Translations under genes and position numbers: made by a program
Notes under the pieces: generated by a model
Told to the model about the DNA's origin: nothing
Seen by the model: the letters and a program-made list of their open reading frames with translations, nothing else
Databases searched by the model: none
Shown: positions 26,995 to 35,005 of the stretch, piece after piece
Layout: the number at the start of each line of letters is the position of its first letter
Numbering within the stretch: position 1 is the stretch's first letter
Assembly (NCBI RefSeq): GCF_000720255.1
Contig: NZ_JOJE01000016.1
Coordinates: forward strand, 1 to 64,000
DNA: 64,000 bases
Direction of reading: 5' to 3'
Origin: Streptomyces griseus subsp. griseus
GTDB lineage: Bacteria > Actinomycetota > Actinomycetes > Streptomycetales > Streptomycetaceae

Positions 26995-27375
26995 GACGAC
27001 ACCGCGCTGGACCGGCTCGCGGCGGGCAAGTACCTGCTGATCACCAGCTACCGGAAGAACGGCACGAGCGTGCCCACCCCGGTGTGGGTGGTGCGCGACG
27101 AGGACGCCCTCGGCGTCTGGACGGCCGCGGACTCCTGGAAGGCGAAGCGGATCCGGGCCCGCGGCGATGTCCTCGTCGGCCCGTGCGACGTACGGGGCAA
27201 CCCCACCGGCGAGCAGGTCCCGGCCACCGCCGAGATCTGCGACGCGGCCACCACCGCCCACTACCGCACGCTCGTGGCACGCAAGTACGGCATCCTCGGC
27301 CGGCTGACCCTCCTCGGCAGCCGACTGCGCCGCGGGACCGAGGGGACCGTGGGTGTTCGTGTGCGGCTGACATGA
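26992..27375 (+). CDS. PPOX-class F420-dependent enzyme (split beta-barrel)
   Basis: A 127-residue flavin/deazaflavin-binding split barrel. Visible: YLLITSYRKNGTSVPTPVWV near residue 14, WTAADSWKAKRIRARGDVLV near 45 and a C-terminal ARKYGILGRL that fits the cofactor-binding edge. Family members reduce or oxidise small molecules with F420 or FMN; this one's substrate is unknown. It appears leaderless and is followed at once by a strong terminator, so it is transcribed on its own although it follows gudD by only 26 bp. Confidence 0.82.
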   Translation: MDDTALDRLAAGKYLLITSYRKNGTSVPTPVWVVRDEDALGVWTAADSWKAKRIRARGDVLVGPCDVRGNPTGEQVPATAEICDAATTAHYRTLVARKYGILGRLTLLGSRLRRGTEGTVGVRVRLT

Positions 27376-27413
27376 GAGAGGGGGCACGGACCCAGTGGTC
27401 CGTGCCCCCTCTC
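27376..27413. terminator. Perfect bidirectional hairpin terminator
   Basis: A perfect 17-bp stem (27376-27392 with 27397-27413) closes on a CAGT tetraloop. It starts directly after the stop of the F420-type gene and lies 13 bp before the stop of the convergent hydrolase gene, so it can serve both strands. There is no U-tract, as is usual in Streptomyces. Confidence 0.9.
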
Positions 27414-27425
27414 GGCAGGCTGGGG

Positions 27426-30206
27426 CTACGACGCGTCCAGCACCGTACCCGTCAGCTCGGGCCCGCCCTCCTCCGGCTCACCCGACATGTCGTCGATGTG
27501 CCGGAAGCGCACGGACTCCACGGGCTCCGTCACCCGGTCCGTGACCGTGGGCAGCGAGATCTCCGCACTGGTCTGCCCGGCCGGGACGGCCGTCCCCACC
27601 GACAGCCAATCCACCTTCGACAGCGGGCGCTCCGGGTCCGGGGACTCGCCGGTCGCGTCGGTGAACCACTGCGGGTCGACGTCCTTGGTGGACAGCTCGG
27701 TACCGTTCGACACCGGTGCCACGACGAACGAGGTGTACAGCTCCACGTCCGCGGCCTTGGACAGGGTCACCCGCCAGGTCAGCGGCTTGCCCTCGGTCAC
27801 CCGGTCCGCGACCGGCGCCACGGCCACCTTGGGCATCGGGTCGTCGTTCAGCACGGCGACCCCACCGTGGTGCGCGCCGACCACGGCACCCCGGACCGCC
27901 TTCACCAGCACACCGTGGTCCATGTCGTAGGAGAAGCGCGTGTTGCCCTTCACCCGCACGGAGACGTCGATGCCCTGGCCACCCGGCCGCACGGCCACCA
28001 AACGGTCCTTGGCCTGACCGGTCGTCGGGTCGACGACGTACAGCCGAACCTTGCCGCTGCCCCGCCCCGACACCTTCACCGGAACCCGGTACGTACGGAC
28101 ACCCGAGTCGCCCTCCTTGACCGTGGCGCGGCCGATGTCGACGCGCGGCAGCACGGCCTCCTTGACGGCCGGAGTGCCCGGGCGCCAGCCCCAGGCGTCC
28201 ATCAGCCACGCCTGGCCCTTGCGCGAGCGGGGTGTCAGCTCCAGCGTCTTCACGTGCCGCAGATCGAAGCCGTGCAGCGCGGCGGCCGCGAGCGGCACCC
28301 GCACCTCACGCGCCCAGTACGACGAGGTCCGGTCGCTGCCCGGCAGCCCGTCCACCGTGACCCGGCCGAGCGCGGCCCGCTTGCCGGAGGCGTCGGTGAC
28401 GGACACGTCCAGCTGCGTCCCGGTGCTGTTCGGCGGCACGAAAACGCGCAGCGCGAGGTTCTTCGCACCGGCCAGGGAGAGCGGAGTCGCGGGCTTGACG
28501 CGGACCGCGGAGCCGGGCGAGGACCAGCGCAGCGCCACCGCGCGGCGCCCGGTCTCCCGCCCGGTCTCCCACATCGCGAAGTGCGGCGACGACCCGGATA
28601 CGTTCTCGCCCAGGCAGGCGGTCGCCGGAGCGGGGTCCACGGCCGAGCAGAGCCGGCCACCGGTCACCGTGACCGGCCCGTCGGGCAGGAAACCGCCATG
28701 GCGGTTGGCGCCGACGGCGTGCGTGAGGACGCGCGCCGGGTCGGCCGAGGGGGCCCGCCGGCCCGTGCCGTCGAGCAGTTCGCGCGCCCGGTCGTCACCG
28801 CCCACGAACAGCCGGGCCGCGGCCGCGATGTACGTGGAGCCCGCCTTGTGCTGCTGGTCGGCGGTCAGCCGGGTCCGGGTGCCCTTGGAGCAGACCGGGT
28901 CCGGCTCCTGCTCGTCGTCGTAGAAGTCGTCGGCGGCGGGCGCCACGGCCTGGCCGGGAGTCCACTCGGTGTTGAAGAAGTTGTGGTTGGCGCCGACCAT
29001 GTAGACCGCGCTGTGCAGCGCCGCTCCACGGCTGACCCCGCGGGTGCCGTCGACGAAGACCTCGCCCTGGAGGTCGGAGACGTCGCCGTCGCAGCCGGGG
29101 AGGATCGTCGCGGAGGGCACGTCGGCGACCGGATTCTGGCCGAAGATCGTCGGTCCGATCAGCACGGTGCCGCGCACGTGCCAGCGCACGGGGCCGCGGT
29201 AGCCGTCCTGGGCGGCCGGTGCCGGGTAGAGGCTGTCCATCGCGGCCCGGTTCACGCCCTCGCCGCCGCGCGAGTGCCCGACGAGCAGGACGCGGGACAG
29301 GTCGGCCTTCGGGGCGTTGCGGACGACCGCCGGCGCGCCGGACGGGCGGGCGGCCCAGTCGGCCCAACGGGCCAGGTGCTGCCGTACCAGGGACGACCGG
29401 GCCTGCGCGCCGCTGTCCGGGGCGTCCCAGTCCTGGCCGTTGATGCCGTTGGCCGAGATCGACACCGTCATGTACCCCTGGGACGCCAGGAGTTGCTGGT
29501 CCCGCAGGTAGCCGCGGTAGCTCGGGATCTGCTTCTCGCCGGTCTTGCAGGGCCAGTTGCCGCTCACGTCGTCACCCTTGTAGCAGGTGACGTGCCGGCC
29601 GTGCAGGAACAGGGCGAGCGGACGCTTGCCGGTGGCCCCCTTGGGTGCCACCACGACGGCCTTCATCTCGACCTTGGACGGGAAGTCGGGCAGCTTCACG
29701 GAGTCGAGGGTGTACTCGCCGGTCGTCGTACGGAACGACCCCGGCTTGCCGGGGTCGACGGCGCCCGCGGGCAGCTGGGCTGGTGGCTGCGCGGCGGCCA
29801 GGGAGTCGCGTTCGCGCGGGGCGGCGGTCTTCTCCCCGGCGTCGAGCCGACGCCCGGACGCCAGGACCTGAAGGTCGGTCAGGTTCGTGGCGTGGACGTC
29901 GTCGAGGTTGAGCCGGAAGGTCCGGCCGTCCGTCTGCGGTGCGGGAACGCCCAGCAGGCGGCCCGCGGCATGGAACTCCACACGCGCGTCCCCCATCGGC
30001 ACGCGCTCCGGCGCGCGCCAGACCAACTCCCGCGCCTCACCCTCGCCGGTGATCCGCCAGCCCGGCGGAAGCCCGCCCCGGCCATCGTCCACCTTCGTCA
30101 ACGGCGCGCCCCCGGGAGGCTGTTCAGCCTGCGCCAACCCTGGCGACGCCGCCAGGGCCGCCAGTACCGCCACGGCGGTGACACTTATTCGCCGGGCACG
30201 GATCAA
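27426..30206 (-). CDS. Large secreted alpha/beta-hydrolase-fold protein with C-terminal beta-domains
   Basis: A 926-residue exported protein. Signal peptide: IRARRISVTAVAVLAALAAS, ending AQAE. Residues 150-520 form an alpha/beta hydrolase with oxyanion segment LALFLHGRH near 200, the nucleophile elbow LLVGHSRGGEG near 305 and a late VGANHNFFNTEW that may carry the catalytic His. The C-terminal 350 residues are beta-rich, with two Calx-beta-like stretches (ATVKEGDSGVRTYRVPVKVSG; VADRVTEGKPLTWRVTLSKA). TTG at 30206 follows GAGGAGGGG, which decides the start. Probably an extracellular esterase or lipase; substrate unknown. Confidence 0.85.
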   Translation of the reverse strand: MIRARRISVTAVAVLAALAASPGLAQAEQPPGGAPLTKVDDGRGGLPPGWRITGEGEARELVWRAPERVPMGDARVEFHAAGRLLGVPAPQTDGRTFRLNLDDVHATNLTDLQVLASGRRLDAGEKTAAPRERDSLAAAQPPAQLPAGAVDPGKPGSFRTTTGEYTLDSVKLPDFPSKVEMKAVVVAPKGATGKRPLALFLHGRHVTCYKGDDVSGNWPCKTGEKQIPSYRGYLRDQQLLASQGYMTVSISANGINGQDWDAPDSGAQARSSLVRQHLARWADWAARPSGAPAVVRNAPKADLSRVLLVGHSRGGEGVNRAAMDSLYPAPAAQDGYRGPVRWHVRGTVLIGPTIFGQNPVADVPSATILPGCDGDVSDLQGEVFVDGTRGVSRGAALHSAVYMVGANHNFFNTEWTPGQAVAPAADDFYDDEQEPDPVCSKGTRTRLTADQQHKAGSTYIAAAARLFVGGDDRARELLDGTGRRAPSADPARVLTHAVGANRHGGFLPDGPVTVTGGRLCSAVDPAPATACLGENVSGSSPHFAMWETGRETGRRAVALRWSSPGSAVRVKPATPLSLAGAKNLALRVFVPPNSTGTQLDVSVTDASGKRAALGRVTVDGLPGSDRTSSYWAREVRVPLAAAALHGFDLRHVKTLELTPRSRKGQAWLMDAWGWRPGTPAVKEAVLPRVDIGRATVKEGDSGVRTYRVPVKVSGRGSGKVRLYVVDPTTGQAKDRLVAVRPGGQGIDVSVRVKGNTRFSYDMDHGVLVKAVRGAVVGAHHGGVAVLNDDPMPKVAVAPVADRVTEGKPLTWRVTLSKAADVELYTSFVVAPVSNGTELSTKDVDPQWFTDATGESPDPERPLSKVDWLSVGTAVPAGQTSAEISLPTVTDRVTEPVESVRFRHIDDMSGEPEEGGPELTGTVLDAS

Positions 30207-30378
30207 TGGTCCCCTCCTCGATCCCTGAGCGCGGGCGGCCCCGTCGGTCCCGGGGGTCCTCACGCGTCCCGGATGACGGTGAAAGACCCCTGTGGGTTGC
30301 CTGTGAGGAGGAAACAGGCCGGGTGGCACCGACGTGATCGAGCCAAGGCGGGGCGCCGTGCCGTCAGTGTCGACGGAG

Positions 30379-30846
30379 TCAGCGCCAGGCGCGGTACGGC
30401 TCGTCCAGCAGCTGGAAGACCGGCTCGCCGCGGACCGGGTCCTTGACCGTCGACAGGCGTACCCGGTCACCGCTGTGGATGCCGATGGGCGGGCCCATGA
30501 CCCGGCCCCGCACCACGAAGCCCTCGGTCATCTCGACGAGCGACACGTTGCGCGCGGCCGGGGTGTTGCGGTGCACGACGGTGGAGTGGCGGACCGTGCC
30601 CGTGCCCTCGCTGCGCTCCGTGCGCAGGTCGCTGCCGCGACACACCGGGCAGAGCACCCGGTGGTACATGGCGGTGCCGCACCAGGTGCAGCGCTGGAAG
30701 AGGATCGCGTCCGACGTCGAAGCCGGCGTCAACGCGGGGGCCGAGGCGGGGGCCGAGGCGGAGAACGAGCCCCGGGCCAGGGGATCTAGGAGGGCCGTCG
30801 CGGAACCGGCTGCCTGCTGAACGGCGCTTCCTGAGCGGTGGTACAC
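30379..30846 (-). CDS. DUF35-type OB-fold protein with rubredoxin-like zinc ribbon
   Basis: A 155-residue protein. An Ala/Pro/Ser-rich N-terminus of about 45 residues is followed by the zinc ribbon CTWCGTAMYHRVLCPVC and an OB-fold (GTGTVRHSTVVHR; VRGRVMGPPIGIHSGDRVRL). Such proteins usually partner thiolases or acyl-CoA enzymes, but none is adjacent here. I prefer the GTG at 30846, which has GGGAG nine bases upstream; a TTG at 30855 would sit on that site. Operator half-sites in the 210-bp upstream region match those ahead of the TetR gene, so that TetR probably controls it. Confidence 0.8.
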   Translation of the reverse strand: MYHRSGSAVQQAAGSATALLDPLARGSFSASAPASAPALTPASTSDAILFQRCTWCGTAMYHRVLCPVCRGSDLRTERSEGTGTVRHSTVVHRNTPAARNVSLVEMTEGFVVRGRVMGPPIGIHSGDRVRLSTVKDPVRGEPVFQLLDEPYRAWR

Positions 30847-30949
30847 GCTGGTCAACTCCCTGCGCTCGGGCGGAAATCGCGCGTGCGCGGCTCACCCGTG
30901 CACGCCTGTGCCCGGTTCACCGTGCCACCGTGCACGGGCATCAGAGTAT

Positions 30950-31003
30950 GGCACTCAGTGCCACTCGTAAAGGCACTGCGTTCCCCGAAGTTCCCTGAGT
31001 GCC
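30950..31003. promoter_or_regulatory. Candidate TetR operator upstream of the OB-fold gene
   Basis: GGCACTCAGTGCC at 30950-30962 is a palindrome with 5-bp arms. GGCACTGCGTTCC (30972-30984) and TTCCCTGAGTGCC (30991-31003) are related half-sites facing each other. The same GGCACTCAGT / ACTGAGTGCC half-sites occur upstream of the TetR gene at 31812-31856. Confidence 0.65.
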
Positions 31004-31056
31004 GAGGTTCCCGAGGCTTCCGACGTCCCCCGGAGTTTCTCCGGATCGAGCGGTGA

Positions 31057-31779
31057 TCAGGCCCGCCCCAGCGCGGTCTCGACCTCCTGCACCACCCGCC
31101 ACAGCGGTGCCTCGCGTCGGGTGACGACCACGACCACGTCGTCGGGTCGCTCGCCGGTGATCGAGGCCACGCGCACCGGAGCCGCGCCGAAGGCGGACTG
31201 CACATAGCCCAGCGCGTGGTCCACCGTGGCGCCGGCGTCGCCGCGCCCCTCCGAACGCAGCCAGGAGCGGAGGGCGTTGTTGTGGGCGGCCACCACGGCG
31301 GCCGCGATCACGTCCGCCCGCAGGTTCCCGTCGGCCCGGCCGATGAAGCGGCCGCGCAGGTACTCGGCGAGGGCCCGCTCGTAGCGCCACACCACCGACA
31401 GCTCGTACGCCCGCAGTCCGGGCACCTTCTTGGTCAGCCGGTAGCGCTGCACGGAGAAGCCCGGGTTCTCGGCGTACATCCCCAGCACCAGGCGGGCCGC
31501 GTCGCACACCCTTCGCACCGGCTCGTGCCCCTCGTCGCTCGCCGCGAGGAAGTCCGTCATGTCGGCGAGGCAGCGTTCGTGGTCGGGGAAGACCACGTCT
31601 TCCTTGGAGGGGAAGTAACGGAAGAAGGAGCGCCGTCCGACGCCGGCGAGCGCCACGATGTCGTCGACGGTGGTCCGCTCGTAGCCCCGCTCCAGGAAGA
31701 GCTGGAAGGCCGCCGCGACCAGGGCGTCCCGCATGGGCGGCTTGGTGGACGCCGCCTCGGCGCCGCTGCTGGAGCTCAT
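31057..31779 (-). CDS. TetR-family transcriptional regulator
   Basis: A 240-residue TetR repressor. The HTH occupies residues 12-60 (MRDALVAAAFQLFLERGY, TTVDDIVALAGVGRRSFFRY, FPSKEDVVF). The ligand domain holds RLTKKVPGLRAYELSVVWRYERALAEYLRGRF, a common layout in MftR-like members. I start at the ATG at 31779; a longer frame to 31872 would run through the operator. It is followed on the same strand by the OB-fold gene, and matching operator half-sites precede both genes, implying autoregulation and control of the neighbour. Confidence 0.88.
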   Translation of the reverse strand: MSSSSGAEAASTKPPMRDALVAAAFQLFLERGYERTTVDDIVALAGVGRRSFFRYFPSKEDVVFPDHERCLADMTDFLAASDEGHEPVRRVCDAARLVLGMYAENPGFSVQRYRLTKKVPGLRAYELSVVWRYERALAEYLRGRFIGRADGNLRADVIAAAVVAAHNNALRSWLRSEGRGDAGATVDHALGYVQSAFGAAPVRVASITGERPDDVVVVVTRREAPLWRVVQEVETALGRA

Positions 31780-31811
31780 GGACGTGAACGTAGCACCGGA
31801 GAGACAACGAT

Positions 31812-31856
31812 GGCACTCAGTTCCCTCGAAGCCGAGGATCGGGGGAACTGAGTGCC
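31812..31856. promoter_or_regulatory. Candidate TetR autoregulatory operator
   Basis: A perfect 14-bp inverted repeat, GGCACTCAGTTCCC at 31812-31825 and GGGAACTGAGTGCC at 31843-31856, with a 17-bp spacer. It lies 33-77 bp ahead of the TetR start codon. The spacing puts the half-sites about three helical turns apart, as if two dimers or one extended complex bind. Confidence 0.7.
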
Positions 31857-31898
31857 CTTCGTTGCTCTTCATTGCCCTTCATGAAACGGGGGTCGAGG

Positions 31899-32747
31899 TC
31901 AGAGCCGCTCGGCCGCCTCCACCACGTTGGTGAGCAGCATGGCCCGGGTCATCGGCCCGACACCGCCCACCGGCGGGGCGTACGACCCGGCGATGCCGCT
32001 CACGTCGGGGTGGACGTCGCCGAGGATGCCCTCCACCGTCCGGGTGAGGCCCACGGACAGGACCGTCGCGCCCGGCTTGATCCAGTCCGGCGTGACCAGG
32101 TGCGCCACACCGGCCGCCGCCACGACGACGTCGGCCACGCGTGTGTGCGCCGCGACGTCCTGGGTGGCCTCGTGGCACAGGGTCACCGTGGCGTGCTCGG
32201 TGCTGCGGGTCAGCATCAGGCCGAGCGGGCGGCCGACCGTGATCCCGCAGCCGATGACGCAGAACTGCTGGCCGGTGATGGCCACGTGGTTGCGACGCAG
32301 CAGGTCGATGATGCCGCGCGGGGTGCAGGGCAGCGGCGCGGGTATGCCCAGCACCAGACGGCCGAGGTTCGCCGGGTGCAGCCCGTCGGCGTCCTTCGCC
32401 GGGTCGATCAGCTCCAGCACGGCGTGGGTGTCGATGTGCGCGGGCAGCGGCAGCTGGACGATGAAGCCGGTGCACGCCGGGTCGGCGTTGAGGCGGAGCA
32501 CCGCGGCCTCGACATCGGCCTGGGAGGCGGTGGCGGGCAGCTCCACCCGGATCGAGGCGATCCCGACCTGCGCGCAGTCGCGGTGCTTGCCGCCCACGTA
32601 ACTGCGGCTGCCGGGGTCGTCGCCGACCAGGATGGTGCCGAGGCCGGGGGTGACGCCCCGGTCCCTCAGCGCCTGGACGCGCAGGGCGAGTTCGTCCTTG
32701 ATGTCGGCCGCGGCGGCCTTTCCGTCAAGCAGTGTTGCGGTGGTCAC
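31899..32747 (-). CDS. folD: Bifunctional methylenetetrahydrofolate dehydrogenase/cyclohydrolase
   Basis: A 282-residue cytoplasmic enzyme of one-carbon metabolism that converts 5,10-methylene- to 10-formyl-tetrahydrofolate with NADP. Signature segments: [19 protein letters not shown] near residue 33 with the catalytic Lys in GGKHRDC near 54, VQLPLP near 98, KDADGLHP near 116, [11 protein letters not shown] near 139 and [14 protein letters not shown] near 259. The first strand [15 protein letters not shown] places the start at GTG 32747, although no strong ribosome site precedes it. A possible relic of a second FolD lies at 1862-1930. Confidence 0.93.
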   Translation of the reverse strand: MTTATLLDGKAAAADIKDELALRVQALRDRGVTPGLGTILVGDDPGSRSYVGGKHRDCAQVGIASIRVELPATASQADVEAAVLRLNADPACTGFIVQLPLPAHIDTHAVLELIDPAKDADGLHPANLGRLVLGIPAPLPCTPRGIIDLLRRNHVAITGQQFCVIGCGITVGRPLGLMLTRSTEHATVTLCHEATQDVAAHTRVADVVVAAAGVAHLVTPDWIKPGATVLSVGLTRTVEGILGDVHPDVSGIAGSYAPPVGGVGPMTRAMLLTNVVEAAERL

Positions 32748-33296
32748 GGGAGTCGCGAACCCTTCGGGAGACTCGGGAGAAGACTCGGAGGAGGACGCGG
32801 AGAAGATCCGGGAGAGGACGACGCTGTCCGGGACCCGGCGCGCACGCCCCGGCCCTCGATGTGCCATCGTACGGCCCACGCCGGCCCGACCCCGCCCGCG
32901 AAGTAACCTTTCGCCGCGGGAAGCGCACAGTGCCCGGCCACACCGAGCCCGCCCCCTGTGCCCGCCGCCCGTCCACCGTGCCCGTCGGTCCACCGAGCCC
33001 ACACGGATCCCCGCCCGCCGCGCCCGTGTGCACGGCCCGACCGCCGTACCCGTCCGTCACCGGGCCGGCCGCCCGCCCACCAGACCCGCTCGTCCAACGA
33101 ATCCGCTCGTCCAACGAATCCGCTCGTCCAATGAACCCGCTCGTCCAATGAACCCGCTCGTCCAATGAACCCGCTCGTCCACCCCGGCCGGCGGTCCACC
33201 CCGGCCGGCGGTCCACCGCGCCCGCGCGTGACCCCGCCCCCGCGCGTGACCCCGCCCGCCGTGCCCCGCCCATCGCACCTCGGAGGAGCCCCCCGC
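32748..33296. other. Intergenic region with degenerate repeats
   Basis: No gene fits between folD and the ATP-grasp gene. From about 32930 the sequence is C-rich with recurring GTCCACCG- and GCCCG-type words, grading into the clear minisatellites at 33086-33257. All frames stay open only because of base composition. The folD promoter should lie just right of 32747; I could not assign it. Confidence 0.6.
33086..33257. repeat. Three adjacent minisatellite blocks (17-, 17- and 18-bp units)
   Basis: Block A: five copies plus a partial one of a 17-bp unit CCGCTCGTCCAAYGAAY at 33086-33181; units 1-2 share one variant and 3-5 another. Block B: two identical 17-bp copies at 33182-33198 and 33199-33215, starting CCCCGGCCGG. 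Block C: two identical 18-bp copies at 33222-33239 and 33240-33257, starting CCGCGCGTG. Each unit is internally about a half-turn multiple long; none encodes a constant peptide because 17 is not divisible by three. Confidence 0.92.
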
Positions 33297-34121
33297 ATGA
33301 CCCGCCGCCCCCGCCTTCTCTACGTCACCGACCTCGCGTACCAGGCCCGCGGGCGCCGCTACTGTGACGAGGACATCCACCTCACCGCCCGCCTTCGCGA
33401 GGACTTCGACCTGGCGCTGTGCCACCCGCTCGACGCGGCCGCCCTGATGGACGCCTACGACGCCGTCGTCGTCCGCAACAGCGGCCCCGTCCTCACGTAC
33501 CAGGCACAGTACGAGGACTTCCGTGTGCACGCGGTCCGCAGCGGCACCCGGGTCTACAACCCGCTCACCGGCAGGGCCGACATGGCGGGCAAGCAATACC
33601 TCCTGGACCTCAGCGCCGAGGGCAGGCCGGTGATCCCGACCGTCGACCGCCTGGCGGACCTGCACCGCCTCCCGGAGACCGACCGCTACGTCGTCAAACC
33701 CAAGCTCGGCGCCGACTCCCTGGGCCTGCACATCGTCACCGCCGACCGTCTGCCCGGCCTCGTCGACGGGACCGTCCTGGTCCAGCCGTGCGTCGACTTC
33801 GCCTACGAGGTCTCGTTCTACTTCGTCGACCACGACTTCCAGTACGCCCTCTACGCTCCGCACCCCGACCGGCGCTGGCAGCTCGAACCGTACGCCCCCA
33901 CGCCGGCGGACCTGACGTTCGCCCGCGGCTTCGTCGAGTGGAACGGCCTCGCCCACGGCGTCCAGCGCGTCGACGCCTGCCGTGCCCCCGACGGCGACTT
34001 GCTGCTGGTGGAGCTGGAGGACCTCAACCCCTACCTCTCCCTGGACGCCCTCGACGACACCGCACGCGACGCCTTCGTGACGGCCCTGAAGGATTCCCTG
34101 CGGCGCTTCCTCGCCGAATGA
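33297..34121 (+). CDS. ATP-grasp-like protein (RimK/glutathione-synthetase type)
   Basis: A 274-residue protein with an ATP-grasp layout: N-terminal RPRLLYVTDLAYQARGRRYC, a linker VYNPLTGRADMAGKQYLLDL, an ATP-binding strand DRYVVKPKLGADSLGLHIV near residue 138 with the conserved Lys and glycine-rich turn, TVLVQPCVDFAYEVSFYFV near 160, and a metal-binding LLLVELEDLNPYLSLD near 235, matching the E-x-N magnesium site. It should ligate an amino compound to a carboxylate, but the substrates are unknown. GGAGGAG precedes the ATG at 33297. Upstream lies the minisatellite. Confidence 0.8.
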   Translation: MTRRPRLLYVTDLAYQARGRRYCDEDIHLTARLREDFDLALCHPLDAAALMDAYDAVVVRNSGPVLTYQAQYEDFRVHAVRSGTRVYNPLTGRADMAGKQYLLDLSAEGRPVIPTVDRLADLHRLPETDRYVVKPKLGADSLGLHIVTADRLPGLVDGTVLVQPCVDFAYEVSFYFVDHDFQYALYAPHPDRRWQLEPYAPTPADLTFARGFVEWNGLAHGVQRVDACRAPDGDLLLVELEDLNPYLSLDALDDTARDAFVTALKDSLRRFLAE

Positions 34122-34192
34122 GGCCCCGCTGAACCCGCGCGGCGGCGCGCGCGTATCTCTCCCCGAGGACCACGGGACGGAAGGAGAGCAGC

Positions 34193-34870
34193 GTGCCGAC
34201 ACCGCAGGAACCCGGGGCGCCGGACGACCGCCCACCGCTCGAACCCATCCGCGTCATGCGGCTGCGCCGAACCGACGCCCTCGCGGAGCTGTTCAAGGAG
34301 CTGACCCAGGACACCGGCGAGTACGAGTCCGTACGACTTCCCCGGTCGGCGCCCGGATCCGAGGCCGAGACACAGGAACTGCCTCCCGTGTCCACCGGCC
34401 GTCGCGACCCGGCGCGTGACCGCGTACCGCGCCACCGCCCCCGGTCGGGCCGCGGCACGCTCGTGGCGGCCTGCGTCCTCGCGGCGGCGCTCGTCGGCTT
34501 CGGCTGCGCCTTCCTGCTGCCCGGCGGTAAAACCGCCGACACCGCCACCCCCGCACCCCCGACGAGCGCCCCCGCCCCGACGGCCGGCACCGCCGCTCCG
34601 GCCGCCCCGGCTCCCCGGCCCTCCACCGACCCCGACGGCGCCGGCACCCTGCGCGAGGGGGACTCCGGCGCCGAGGTCACCGACCTCCAGCAACGCCTCC
34701 TGCGCATCCCGAACGTCTACGACCACGGCCCCACGGACGGCCGCTACGACGCCGTTCTCACCGAGGCCGTGGCCCGCTTCCAGCTCTGGTACGGCATCCG
34801 CGGCGACGAGACCGGCGTCTACGGCGACGACACGCGGCGCGACCTGGAGTCCCGCACCGGCGGGGGCTGA
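34193..34870 (+). CDS. Membrane-anchored peptidoglycan-binding protein
   Basis: A 225-residue protein starting at the GTG at 34193 with AAGGAG ahead. Residues 1-85 are a charged cytoplasmic segment (VMRLRRTDALAELFKELTQD), residues 88-110 one transmembrane helix (GTLVAACVLAAALVGFGCAF), then a Pro/Ala/Thr-rich linker and a PG_binding_1 domain (REGDSGAEVTDLQQRLLRIP; VARFQLWYGIRGDETGVYG). The repeat domain should sit in the wall. The short N-terminal motif recurs in similar Streptomyces proteins and may recruit a partner inside. No enzymatic domain. Confidence 0.85.
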   Translation: MPTPQEPGAPDDRPPLEPIRVMRLRRTDALAELFKELTQDTGEYESVRLPRSAPGSEAETQELPPVSTGRRDPARDRVPRHRPRSGRGTLVAACVLAAALVGFGCAFLLPGGKTADTATPAPPTSAPAPTAGTAAPAAPAPRPSTDPDGAGTLREGDSGAEVTDLQQRLLRIPNVYDHGPTDGRYDAVLTEAVARFQLWYGIRGDETGVYGDDTRRDLESRTGGG

Positions 34871-35005
34871 GGGGTGCGCCGGCTCGAACAGCGGGCGACG
34901 CCGCGGGAAAGCGGCGGCGGCCAGGAACGGCCGCACAGCATGATGGAGCCGGTGAACGGTTGCCGCGGCACCGTGACGAGGGCGCCCGAGCGGCTACCGG
35001 GACGC

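Noticed and set aside
27084..30446. A plus-strand open frame of over 1000 codons opposite the secreted hydrolase gene
   Set aside because: It is an antisense shadow kept open by base composition. Its product is His/Arg/Gly-rich, while the minus strand gives a coherent signal peptide and hydrolase motifs.
33086..33257. CRISPR array
   Set aside because: Units of 17-18 bp are directly joined with no unique spacers, and no cas-like genes are near. The same holds for the arrays at 38299 and 59578.
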